Source of the DNA: an uncultured Collinsella sp.
GTDB lineage: Bacteria; Actinomycetota; Coriobacteriia; Coriobacteriales; Coriobacteriaceae
DNA length: 10,757 bases
Direction of reading: 5' to 3'
Assembly: GCA_900544725.1 (NCBI GenBank)
Contig: UQWK01000060.1
Span: 1 to 10,757 of the forward strand
The translations under genes were made by a program, and so were the position numbers. Below the pieces are notes generated by a model. That model saw nothing but the letters and a program-made list of their open reading frames with translations, searched no databases and had not been told where the DNA came from. Below, in pieces: positions 1-6,319 of the stretch. Every line of letters starts with the position of its first letter. Positions within the stretch are counted from its first letter, which is position 1.

Positions 1-220
1 GTGTTCTATTACTTTCTGACCCAGCAGGTCCGGGAACTGGTGCGGGGGATGGCGGGCGTTTTCCCCGGCAGTGTGCTGGTCTTTGATGCTGCCAATCGGA
101 CGGCGGTAAAGATGATCGCAAAAACATGGCTTAAGACTGCAAAAATCAAGGATGTGGGGGCATATTTTGCGGTTTCGGATGCCGCCAAGGAAATCGGCAC
201 GTGGGACAGCCGTCTGCAGG
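1..220 (+). CDS. Fragment of a PPM1/LCMT-type SAM-dependent methyltransferase, cut at both ends
   Basis: The frame is open from the first base and carries 73 credible residues before it enters adapter sequence; the stop at 244-246 is adapter-encoded. The segment FYYF, then FPGSVLVFDA, then AAKEIGTWD resembles the central part of the leucine carboxyl methyltransferase / Tcmp class of SAM-dependent methyltransferases. In that class a GV-[FLM]-x-Y motif precedes a helix and an FPG-x-x-LVFDA strand. The initial GTG is probably the internal valine of the GVFYYF-like motif, not a start. Both ends of the gene are missing. Because the adapter follows directly, this piece may come from elsewhere in the genome or from another organism in the library, and it should not be treated as a neighbour of the McrBC genes. 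The family call is by remembered similarity only. Confidence 0.5.
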
Positions 221-253
221 TCGTCGGCAGCGTCAGATGTGTATAAGAGACAG
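221..253 (+). other. Illumina Nextera Read-1 adapter embedded in the assembly (chimeric junction)
   Basis: These 33 bases match the Nextera Read-1 transposase adapter without a mismatch. They begin TCGTCGGCAG and end with the 19-bp Tn5 mosaic end AGATGTGTATAAGAGACAG at 235-253. This is library-construction sequence, not a natural Tn5 or a genomic feature. Insert sequence begins at 254. Bases 1-220 were joined to it by a chimeric read, an untrimmed adapter or an assembly error, so linkage across this point is not supported. Confidence 0.97.
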
Positions 254-285
254 CATATTGGGCGTGCAAGGACACACATACAGCA

Positions 286-317
286 GCGGGCACGGATTCG
301 ATTGAAACCGTGCCCGC
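286..317. other. Perfect 10-bp inverted repeat (GC-rich hairpin)
   Basis: GCGGGCACGG at 286-295 pairs perfectly with CCGTGCCCGC at 308-317 around a 12-base loop. No T-run follows on either strand, so it is not a canonical intrinsic terminator, although it has the look of one that ends a neighbouring host gene. It sits in GC-rich sequence just before the AT-richer methyltransferase remnant. The change in composition at about 320-330 may mark a natural breakpoint. Confidence 0.4.
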
Positions 318-324
318 CATCTGA

Positions 325-729
325 TGCTATATTATTTTATCGAACGTCTGTTCTGTTATCGCCTATTACAACAGCATTGCGTTCGCATTCACGGAGCTTT
401 ACGGCAGAAGCTGTGGGGGCGGTGTGCTTGAGATTCTGCCCAAGAAAGTTGGCAATATCCATGTTCTCAATACCGGTCTATTGAACATTAATCCCGAGCT
501 AAAAAGAAACGTTATCAGCATAATTGACGGAGTAGCAAGAAATGGGCGCAATATCGACGAAGCGTTGGATTACATTGATGCAAAGATACTCGTTGGTGTA
601 CTTAGATTCGATAAAGATACCTGTCGCGCATGTAGACGCATATGGAAAGACATTGAAAGCAAGGCGCCTTGGCAGAGGCACAAGATAGGCAGTGACTATA
701 ATGACCAGCACAAAATTTACTTGGATTAG
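325..729 (+). pseudogene. C-terminal remnant of an adenine-specific DNA methyltransferase
   Basis: An open frame follows the in-frame TGA at 322-324 and ends with TAG at 727-729. It reads about 134 residues, with the only usual start codon a GTG at 424. The segment IAYYNSIAFAFTELYGRSCGGGVLEILP matches, by recollection, the distal part of N6-adenine DNA methyltransferases of the Eco57I / type II class, where a GGGVLE-[LI]-x-P motif leads into target recognition. The tail, with IDEALDYIDAKIL and a CRRIW-type helix, is also typical of these enzymes. The catalytic NPPY motif and SAM-binding half are absent. The gene is therefore either truncated naturally near 322 or part of a larger rearranged locus whose upstream side is hidden by the adapter junction at 253. 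Its stop lies inside the mcrB start region, which indicates an ancestral operon of methyltransferase, mcrB and mcrC. Base composition is clearly AT-richer than in the mcrBC genes. Confidence 0.6.
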
Positions 730-2881
730 CTTTTATGAAGAGTTATCTGACAAGCTGCTGACCTATCGAGACAGGCGCGACGATCTGATAAACAAGCTAG
801 CAACTGTCTATGAATCGATCGGGATGAGTCTCCCTAAGCTTGAGGCAGATGAGCTCCAAGACATCGATCCGTTCACCGTCTTCGGCCTCTTCAACAAGGG
901 CATCACAGACGCAAACCGGCAAAAGATCATCGCCGGCATCGCCGAGGTGTTCGACATTGGGGCAGATCAGCCCACGGACTTCGAGGGCATCCCCGTGCTC
1001 AACAACCTCAACGCGACCTTCTATGCCTTCGCCAACGACGAACGTCGCGGCGATCACGACATCGATAACCTCTGGCACGTGTTCGAGGCCGAACTTGCAC
1101 TGGCCGCCGACGACAACGAGGAAACCCGGAAGGCCTTCGTCGAGGCATTCGATACCACCGTCATCCAGTTCACACTTGGCTGGAAGCTCACCATGGGCCT
1201 CTACTGGGCGAGGCCCTACAACTTCATCAGCCTGGATTCGCGCAACCGCTGGTTCATGGCCGACGTCGCAAAGGCTGGCACCGCCATCGCCGGCATAGTG
1301 CCGAAGGAGAAGGACTCGCCAGTTCATGACGGAGATCGCTACCTCGCCATTTGCGACACCATCAAGTCGGAGCTCGGAAGCGAAGAGTGCTCGTATGCAG
1401 ACTTCCCCTCGCTGACGGCTGCCGCCTTCGTGGAGTCTGAGCGCGTCAACCGCGAGAGGAAGGTCGCCGAGAAGGCTGCAGCCGAGAAGGCGGAAGAAAA
1501 TTCCCTTGGAGACGAGGGGGTCAAGACCACACATTACTGGACCTACTCCCCGGGAGACGGTGCCGCGAGGTGGGATGACTTCTACGCACGTGGCGTAATG
1601 GGTGTCGGCTGGAGCAAGCTCGGCGACGTCGAGAAATACGCCAGCAAGGAAGACATCCGCAAGAACCTGCGCACCCTGTACAGTAGCAAGTACTCGCAGA
1701 AGAACTCCGCGCTCGCGCTCTGGCAGTTCTCGCGCGAAATCAAGCCGGGCGACGTTGTCTTTGCTAAGCGGGGCCGCAGCGTAATTATTGGTCGCGGCAT
1801 CGTTGAGGGGGATTACCAATTCGACGAAAATGGCGACTCCTATCCGAACATCCGCAGGGTACGCTGGACGAACAGAGGAGAGTGGCACACGGAAGACTTC
1901 CTCGCCGTGAAGACCCTGACGGACATCACCGCCTATCCCGACCTCGTTGAGAAGCTCAACTCGTTCTTCGAGGACGAGGGCGGCGAAGTCGAGGAAGACA
2001 CGGAGGAGGTTGAATACCCAGCGTACACGTCCGAGGACTTCCTCTCGGAGGTCTACATGGACGGCGAGCACTACAGGACCCTCGTCAACGTCCTGCGCGC
2101 GAAGAAGAACATCATCCTGCAGGGTGCCCCAGGCGTAGGCAAGACCTTCGCCGCAAAGCGCCTGGCCTACTCCATGATGGGCGTGAAGGACGCCGAGCGT
2201 GTGATGATGGTGCAGTTCCACCAGAGCTACAGCTACGAGGACTTCATAGAGGGGTTCCGCCCGAACGCGCAGGGCTTCGACCTCGAGAAGGGCGCGTTCT
2301 ACAACTTCTGCAAGAATGCGAAGGACGATTCTGACAACGACTACTTCTTCATCATCGACGAAATCAACCGTGGCAACCTCTCGAAGATCTTCGGCGAGCT
2401 GTTTATGCTCATCGAGAACGACAAGCGCGGGCCCAGGAACACGCTGCAGCTCCTCTACTCGCACGAGCTGTTCTACGTCCCGAGCAACGTATACCTCATT
2501 GGCATGATGAATACAGCGGACCGCTCGCTCGCCATGCTCGACTACGCCCTGCGCCGCCGCTTCGCGTTCTTCGACCTCCGTCCCGCCTTCGACACGGAGA
2601 GCTTCATCGCCTATCAGGAGGGACTTGCCAGCGAGAAGTTCGATAGGCTCATCTCCTGCGTCGTGAAGCTGAACGAGGCGATCGCGTCCGACGAGTCGCT
2701 GGGAGACGGCTTCTGCATCGGCCATAGCTACTTCTGCCGCATGTCCCCGGACGACGTAACGGACGATAAACTCTCGGCAATCGTCAACTACGAGCTCGTG
2801 CCGATGTTGCGCGAGTACTGGTTCGACGAACCCACCAAGGTCGACGAGTGGGCCGGCAAGCTGCGCAGGTCAATCCGGTGA
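701..2881 (+). CDS. mcrB: McrB-type AAA+ NTPase with EVE/YTH-like domain (modification-dependent restriction)
   Basis: This is the motor subunit of a McrBC-type restriction system, 726 residues from the ATG at 701; an in-frame GTG at 692 is possible. No strong ribosome site is visible, and translation may be coupled to the overlapping methyltransferase frame. Residues 1 to about 250 form a helical N-terminal domain (FTWISFYEELSDKL, then TDFEGIPVLNNLNATF). A charged KVAEKAAAEKAEE linker follows. Residues about 277-420 form an EVE/YTH-like (PUA-fold) module, with HYWTYSPGDGA, GVMGVGWSKLGD, LALWQFSREIKPGDVVFAKRG and KTLTDITAYPDLVEKL. Modules of this kind read modified bases in other McrB proteins. 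The AAA+ core carries Walker A GAPGVGKT at 475-482, Walker B FFIIDEIN with D553 and E554, the McrB signature NTADRS at 604-609, and a following YALRRRF arginine-finger region. GTP use is known for the McrB family but cannot be read from the sequence. The last four bases overlap mcrC. The first 50 or so codons are AT-richer than the remainder. Confidence 0.92.
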   Translation: MTSTKFTWISFYEELSDKLLTYRDRRDDLINKLATVYESIGMSLPKLEADELQDIDPFTVFGLFNKGITDANRQKIIAGIAEVFDIGADQPTDFEGIPVLNNLNATFYAFANDERRGDHDIDNLWHVFEAELALAADDNEETRKAFVEAFDTTVIQFTLGWKLTMGLYWARPYNFISLDSRNRWFMADVAKAGTAIAGIVPKEKDSPVHDGDRYLAICDTIKSELGSEECSYADFPSLTAAAFVESERVNRERKVAEKAAAEKAEENSLGDEGVKTTHYWTYSPGDGAARWDDFYARGVMGVGWSKLGDVEKYASKEDIRKNLRTLYSSKYSQKNSALALWQFSREIKPGDVVFAKRGRSVIIGRGIVEGDYQFDENGDSYPNIRRVRWTNRGEWHTEDFLAVKTLTDITAYPDLVEKLNSFFEDEGGEVEEDTEEVEYPAYTSEDFLSEVYMDGEHYRTLVNVLRAKKNIILQGAPGVGKTFAAKRLAYSMMGVKDAERVMMVQFHQSYSYEDFIEGFRPNAQGFDLEKGAFYNFCKNAKDDSDNDYFFIIDEINRGNLSKIFGELFMLIENDKRGPRNTLQLLYSHELFYVPSNVYLIGMMNTADRSLAMLDYALRRRFAFFDLRPAFDTESFIAYQEGLASEKFDRLISCVVKLNEAIASDESLGDGFCIGHSYFCRMSPDDVTDDKLSAIVNYELVPMLREYWFDEPTKVDEWAGKLRRSIR

Positions 2882-3933
2882 TCCGGATACAGAACATCTA
2901 CCACATGCTCGCCTATGCGTTCCAGACGCTGCAGGGGCAGGGCTACCGCGACATCGCAGCCGAGGAGTTCGACAACACCGCCGACCTCCTCGCCGAGATA
3001 CTGTCACGGGGCGTGAGCCTGCAGCTCAAGCGCGGCCTTGGCCGGGAGTACGTCGACCGCGAGGATATGCTCTCCTCACCGAGGGGCAAGATCGAACTTT
3101 CCGAGTCCTTGAAGACGCGCTCGATTCTGCGCAGGCAGCTGGTTTGCAGCTACGACGAGTTCAGCACGGACACGTGCATGAACCGCATCCTCAAGGCGAC
3201 AATCATGCTCTTGATTCGCTCGGACATCGACAAGGCTCGCAAGAAGGCACTTAGACGGCTGCTTCCGTACTTCGTGGACGTGGAAGACGTGAACCTTTCG
3301 GGCGAAGACTGGCACATGCGCTTCGACCGGAACAACCAGACTTATCGCATGCTCATGAAAGTGTGCTGGCTGGTCGTGAAGGGCCTTCTCCAGACGCGGG
3401 AGAGTGGGAGTCTCCGCATGATGGACTTCCTCGACGAGCAGCGAATGAGCCACCTGTACGAGAAGTTCATCCTCGAGTACTACAGACGTGAGCACCCAGA
3501 GCTTTCCGCGGGGGCGCCGTACATCAGCTGGGCGCTCGACGACAGCTTCGATGACATGCTCCCCGCCATGCACACCGACATAACGCTCACACGAGGCAGG
3601 ACCGTCCTCATCATCGACGCGAAGTACTACAGTCACACGACGCAACAGCAGTTCGACAAGCAAAGTGTCCACTCCGGCAACCTGTACCAGATCTTCACCT
3701 ACGTGAAGAACAAGGAAGCGGAGCTCGCCAGCACTCACGAGCAGCATAGCGTGTCGGGCATGCTGCTCTACGCCAAGACCGACGAAGACGTGCAGCCTGA
3801 TGGTGTGTATCAGATGAGCGGTAACCAGATAAGCGTGAGGACATTGGACCTGAACCAGCCCTTCGAGACAATACGTTCGCAGCTCGACGGTATTGCTGAA
3901 GCTCATTTCTCAAAAGAAGCGGCTTATGTTTGA
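2878..3933 (+). CDS. mcrC: McrC-type restriction endonuclease subunit
   Basis: This is the nuclease partner that McrB assembles with to cut modified or target DNA. The GTG at 2878 overlaps the mcrB stop as GTGA and gives the expected McrC beginning, IRIQNIYHMLAYAF, so it is preferred to an in-frame GTG further upstream at 2848. The product has 351 residues, a usual McrC length. The PD-(D/E)xK active site is visible as D234 in HTDITL followed by D247-A-K249 in LIIDAKYY, so the nuclease looks intact. The GC-rich codon use matches mcrB, and the overlap indicates stoichiometric, coupled translation. The 3' end overlaps the next gene by eight bases. Confidence 0.92.
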   Translation: MIRIQNIYHMLAYAFQTLQGQGYRDIAAEEFDNTADLLAEILSRGVSLQLKRGLGREYVDREDMLSSPRGKIELSESLKTRSILRRQLVCSYDEFSTDTCMNRILKATIMLLIRSDIDKARKKALRRLLPYFVDVEDVNLSGEDWHMRFDRNNQTYRMLMKVCWLVVKGLLQTRESGSLRMMDFLDEQRMSHLYEKFILEYYRREHPELSAGAPYISWALDDSFDDMLPAMHTDITLTRGRTVLIIDAKYYSHTTQQQFDKQSVHSGNLYQIFTYVKNKEAELASTHEQHSVSGMLLYAKTDEDVQPDGVYQMSGNQISVRTLDLNQPFETIRSQLDGIAEAHFSKEAAYV

Positions 3934-4351
3934 GAGCCTGACAAAACATCTGCCTGCGATTGAGAATGCCGAGGGATTTGGCAACTGGGTTGTAGACCGA
4001 GAGAGCAAGGGCACCATGAACGACCCAATCAAGCTGCCCTACGTGAATTACGGAACGACGGTTGCTGACGTCGAACAATCAATCTACGACTTCGTCGACG
4101 AGCATCCCGAGTACGAGCTCACGCATTACCGCGACATACTTGAACGCAACGGACTCGAGTGGGGCAGCCAAGCAATGTCTGGGGCAGATGTATCGGAACT
4201 CGACGGCCAGGCGGTGATGGCGCTTCTGCTCGGAGCCGTGAGAGCAGAACGCTTCTGCGATAGGGCACTGCTCGGCTTCTTTGGGGACGGGAGCATGAGA
4301 CGCTGGCTTTTGCGTCTGCGCGAGATTGATGACAAAGGCAGCGATGAGTAA
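3926..4351 (+). CDS. DUF6508 protein encoded in the mcrBC operon
   Basis: The ATG at 3926 lies inside the last codons of mcrC (8-base overlap), with a weak AAAAGAAG ribosome site, and gives a 141-residue protein. Recognisable blocks are the FGNWVVDRESKGT segment, PIKLPYVNYG, ELTHYRDILERNGLEWG, and the very characteristic ADVSELDGQAVMALLLG / AVRAERFCDRALLGFF stretch. From memory these fit the DUF6508 family, small soluble alpha-helical proteins without a known function. There is no catalytic motif, signal peptide or membrane segment. The overlap makes co-translation with McrC very likely, which suggests an accessory or regulatory part of the restriction system. That role is inference only. Confidence 0.8.
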   Translation: MFESLTKHLPAIENAEGFGNWVVDRESKGTMNDPIKLPYVNYGTTVADVEQSIYDFVDEHPEYELTHYRDILERNGLEWGSQAMSGADVSELDGQAVMALLLGAVRAERFCDRALLGFFGDGSMRRWLLRLREIDDKGSDE

Positions 4352-4383
4352 CAACTTGATCCTCACCATTGAGATACGCAGCG

Positions 4384-4530
4384 ATGAAGACGGACGATAG
4401 AGTTGCGACCATCTTTCCCAATGAGGGACTTGTCGTCGGATATGGCACGGTGTGGGCCAGCAGCAAGACGGAACACGCGCGCTTCCGCATAGATGCTGCA
4501 AGCACGTTGGAATGCAACATCTCGGCATGA
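4384..4530 (+). CDS. Candidate 48-residue protein at the end of the mcrBC operon
   Basis: An ATG at 4384 opens a short frame ending with TGA at 4528-4530. The peptide begins MKTDDRVATIFPNEGLVVGYG and ends FRIDAASTLECNISA. Its codons keep the GC-rich third positions of the genes before it, and it lies 32 bases after the DUF6508 stop in the same direction. The ribosome site (GAGATACGCAGCG) is poor. A still shorter frame of 18 codons (4344-4400) overlaps the DUF6508 stop and could couple translation into it. The family is not recognised and it could be a chance ORF or a decayed gene end. Confidence 0.3.
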   Translation: MKTDDRVATIFPNEGLVVGYGTVWASSKTEHARFRIDAASTLECNISA

Positions 4531-4533
4531 AAA

Positions 4534-4573
4534 CATGTATGAGGGACAATGGATTAATCACCCCTCATACATG
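4534..4573 (-). terminator. 12-bp hairpin between converging genes
   Basis: CATGTATGAGGG at 4534-4545 pairs perfectly with CCCTCATACATG at 4562-4573 across a 16-base loop. Read on the minus strand the hairpin begins four bases after the stop of the small membrane-protein gene and is followed by GTTTTC, as expected for an intrinsic terminator of that gene. On the plus strand no T-run follows, so it may only slow transcripts arriving from the mcrBC side. Confidence 0.6.
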
Positions 4574-4577
4574 CCGG

Positions 4578-4925
4578 CTAAGCGGCGCGAAGCGTAAAAA
4601 ACAGACCGCCAAAGAACAGCACGGCACAGGTGCTCACAACCAACTCGAAGTTCGACTTATGCAGCTTCGTCGTGGTATCGGACATTGCCTGTCGAATCTT
4701 CTCAGACTCCTGCATGACCTTATCGAACTGTTCGTCGGTCAGATTGCCGCTCTGGAGCAGGGCCTGCGTCTCGTCGGTCTGCATGCTCAGGACTTCCATC
4801 TGACGCATGGCAACAGAGTGATTGGTGTCCATGGCCTTATCCATGCTCTGCTTGGCGAAGTCGGCGAGATCCTTGCGATCCATGTCATTGTCCTCGTAAT
4901 GCGGTACCAGCGTGTTAGTCGCCAT
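4578..4925 (-). CDS. Small tail-anchored coiled-coil membrane protein
   Basis: The start at 4925 (minus strand) is preceded by GGAG eight bases upstream in GGAGAACTAGCA, a good ribosome site. The 115-residue product is hydrophilic and helix-rich over about residues 15-92, with repeated MRQMEVLSMQTDETQ and LTDEQFDKVMQESEKIRQAM segments. It ends in a single hydrophobic helix at about 94-112 (LVVSTCAVLFFGGLFF), so it is probably anchored in the membrane by its C-terminus with the body in the cytoplasm. There is no signal peptide. It converges on the mcrBC operon and is divergent from the HTH-type gene. The family is not recognised; a membrane-associated accessory of a defence or mobile module is possible but unsupported. 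Confidence 0.75.
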   Translation of the reverse strand: MATNTLVPHYEDNDMDRKDLADFAKQSMDKAMDTNHSVAMRQMEVLSMQTDETQALLQSGNLTDEQFDKVMQESEKIRQAMSDTTTKLHKSNFELVVSTCAVLFFGGLFFTLRAA

Positions 4926-4942
4926 TGCTAGTTCTCCGTTCT

Positions 4943-4961
4943 CGGGCTCACATGGAGCCCG
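4943..4961 (-). other. Leader hairpin upstream of the small membrane-protein gene
   Basis: CGGGCTC at 4943-4949 and GAGCCCG at 4955-4961 form a perfect 7-bp stem with a 5-base loop. On the minus strand it sits just before the ribosome site of the gene starting at 4925, so it could stabilise or modulate that leader. Read on the plus strand it is followed by TTAGTGTTTT, so a weak terminator is the alternative. Confidence 0.35.
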
Positions 4962-4987
4962 TTAGTGTTTTGCATTGATTACACGGC

Positions 4988-5016
4988 TTGATGTCCGTAC
5001 CTCGTGGCCGCATAAT
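4988..5016 (+). promoter_or_regulatory. Sigma-70-like promoter for the gene at 5091
   Basis: TTGATG at 4988-4993 and CATAAT at 5011-5016 are separated by exactly 17 bases and match the housekeeping consensus at four and five of six positions. The predicted transcript would start near 5023 and give a leader of about 68 bases before the ATG at 5091. The first copy of the 10-bp repeat overlaps the -35 box and spacer. Confidence 0.45.
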
Positions 5017-5077
5017 GCATGGTAGTACGAAGTGTTGCGTTCTGTGAACAGCCATTATGGCACCAAAATGTCCGTAC
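4991..5077 (+). repeat. 10-bp direct repeat around the promoter, possible operator pair
   Basis: ATGTCCGTAC occurs at 4991-5000, over the -35 region, and again at 5068-5077, just ahead of the ribosome site. TAGTACG at 5023-5029 is also the reverse complement of CGTACTA at 5073-5079. Sites placed on both sides of the predicted transcription start are what an autoregulating HTH protein would need. The repeats are short and this remains a guess. Confidence 0.35.
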
Positions 5078-5090
5078 TAAAGGAGTCAAG

Positions 5091-6188
5091 ATGAACAATG
5101 CTGAAGCTGATGCTTTTGGAGAGAAAATTGACCCCGAGTGGTTTAAGTGGGTGATACACCGGCTTGACTCGAGCATACGTAAGCTTGGAGCTGATGCCGA
5201 CATTGACAGAACAGAGAAAACCATACTTCGTGCGGTGAAGTCGGGAACAATACGTCCCGAATTGCTGGATCAGATTGCAAAGAAGCTCGACGTCTATCCA
5301 GACTATCTTGCAGGTCGCTACGCATGGACGCTCAATCTCGACATCATGAAAGAAGAGGGAGTCCTTGACTACTGGCGCGAACACTATCTGAATCCAAAGC
5401 AATTCCCATACAAACTTGCGGAGCAGTTACGGCTAGGCTCCTATCGGCAGCTTATTGATACGCTGCTCATCCATGGCATTTCTGAAGCTGAGTACAAGGG
5501 TCTAAACTGGGATAAGAGGCACGAGCTCGAAAGAGAACTAGATCGACAAACAACCCGAATTCTCAACCACTGGTTTCCTGACCATGCGAGGCCTGTGGAG
5601 GATCTCGAATACTTCCAAACTATGGAATGGCAGGATGAACGTGATGTGATTGAAGCCATGCTTGACTACTTAGAGGACCGAGGGCTCGTGACTGTTTATG
5701 ACCAAGAACCTGATGATGACTCAGAGGATCCATTCTTTGAGGAGTACAAGCACCTGCCTGTAGTTAGCATGCCTACGATGTCCCGCATCGTCATCAAGGG
5801 CGAATCGGGCTTTTGTAGCGTTGATGAAGCATTCACCGACATGGTTGTCATCACACCCGATTGGATCAGCTACAAATACAAGCCTCGTAAGATATCAGAG
5901 CATAACTTGCCGATGAGCTGGGCATACCAGCCAAGCGGCCTTGGCTATCGTGCGCTGTTCGATGAAGTTGCCGAGAAGGTCGCCGGTATCCTAGAGCTAG
6001 ATGACGAGGAGTTTGTTACCGACATAGGTTCAACGACGTTTGCCGTCGCATATCCCAATGGAACAAAGAAGCATAGGGTCTTTTGCCTGCCAGGCGACGA
6101 CTTTGCTGAGTGCTTTGCACTGGTGAAGAAGATGGTTCCGAGCGAAGAGGCGATTCCACGCGTCCTTATAACCTCAGATAATGAGTAG
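5091..6188 (+). CDS. HTH-containing protein of unknown function
   Basis: The ATG at 5091 follows AAAGGAG by six bases and is much better supported than an upstream in-frame ATG at 5019. The product is 365 residues. Residues about 38-75 (RTEKTILRAVKSGTIRPELLDQIAKKLDVYPDYLAG) look like an XRE/TetR-like helix-turn-helix with a conserved D-x-Y-P-D-Y-L-A-G end. A helical middle part follows, with an acidic stretch (DQEPDDDSEDPFFEE). A C-terminal domain starts near residue 250 (TDMVVITPDWISYKYKP), then GYRALFDEVAEKVAGILE, TDIGSTTFAVAY and VFCLPGDDFAECFALVKKMVP. There is no catalytic motif, signal peptide or membrane segment. Codon use is less GC-rich than mcrBC. A DNA-binding regulator or a sensor in a defence island are both possible; the family cannot be named. 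Confidence 0.85.
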   Translation: MNNAEADAFGEKIDPEWFKWVIHRLDSSIRKLGADADIDRTEKTILRAVKSGTIRPELLDQIAKKLDVYPDYLAGRYAWTLNLDIMKEEGVLDYWREHYLNPKQFPYKLAEQLRLGSYRQLIDTLLIHGISEAEYKGLNWDKRHELERELDRQTTRILNHWFPDHARPVEDLEYFQTMEWQDERDVIEAMLDYLEDRGLVTVYDQEPDDDSEDPFFEEYKHLPVVSMPTMSRIVIKGESGFCSVDEAFTDMVVITPDWISYKYKPRKISEHNLPMSWAYQPSGLGYRALFDEVAEKVAGILELDDEEFVTDIGSTTFAVAYPNGTKKHRVFCLPGDDFAECFALVKKMVPSEEAIPRVLITSDNE

Positions 6189-6274
6189 AAAGCAGCTCGA
6201 CATCATGCATAGAAGAACGTGAGGTCAAGCGACAACTCCGAGCATAATCTGCGTACTTGTGACACGGTCGGACA

Positions 6275-6319
6275 CTGTCTCCCGAGGACGAAAAGTCGAT
6301 CTCGGGAGGCAGTTCTTTT
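6275..6319 (+). terminator. Strong intrinsic terminator overlapping the leader of the holin remnant
   Basis: CTGTCTCCCGAG at 6275-6286 pairs with CTCGGGAGGCAG at 6301-6312, with a single U-G pair, and a small inner GAC/GTC stem closes a GAAAA loop. TTCTTTT follows at 6313-6319. It lies 86 bases after the HTH-protein stop and should end that transcript. The right arm also contains the only Shine-Dalgarno-like GGGAGG (6304-6309) of the ORF starting at 6320, so the hairpin would hide that site. Confidence 0.75.

Noticed and set aside
235..253. Tn5 mosaic end as evidence of a natural Tn5/IS50 insertion
   Set aside because: The adjoining 14 bases are the synthetic Nextera adapter part, so this is library sequence. 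No transposase or target duplication is present.
797..2725. 642-codon open frame on the minus strand opposite mcrB
   Set aside because: It is antisense to a gene with clear McrB motifs. Its translation is low-complexity, rich in V, L, E, A and R, and it arises from the GC-biased codons of the real gene.
2848..2877. Upstream GTG at 2848 as the mcrC start
   Set aside because: The GTG at 2878 overlaps the mcrB stop and begins the protein exactly at the usual McrC motif IQNIYHMLAYAF.
3076..3906. 276-codon minus-strand frame opposite mcrC
   Set aside because: It is a shadow of mcrC, with composition typical of antisense frames and no recognisable domain.
4079..4561. Minus-strand frames of 133-160 codons opposite DUF6508
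   Set aside because: They overlap a well-supported coupled gene, have no ribosome site and run through the intergenic hairpin.
4452..4931. Plus-strand frame of 159 codons opposite the small membrane-protein gene
   Set aside because: The minus-strand gene has a good ribosome site, a C-terminal membrane helix and a terminator. The plus-strand frame has none of these.
5019..5090. Upstream ATG at 5019 as the start of the HTH protein
   Set aside because: It lies within the predicted promoter and before the transcription start, while ATG 5091 has an ideal AAAGGAG site.
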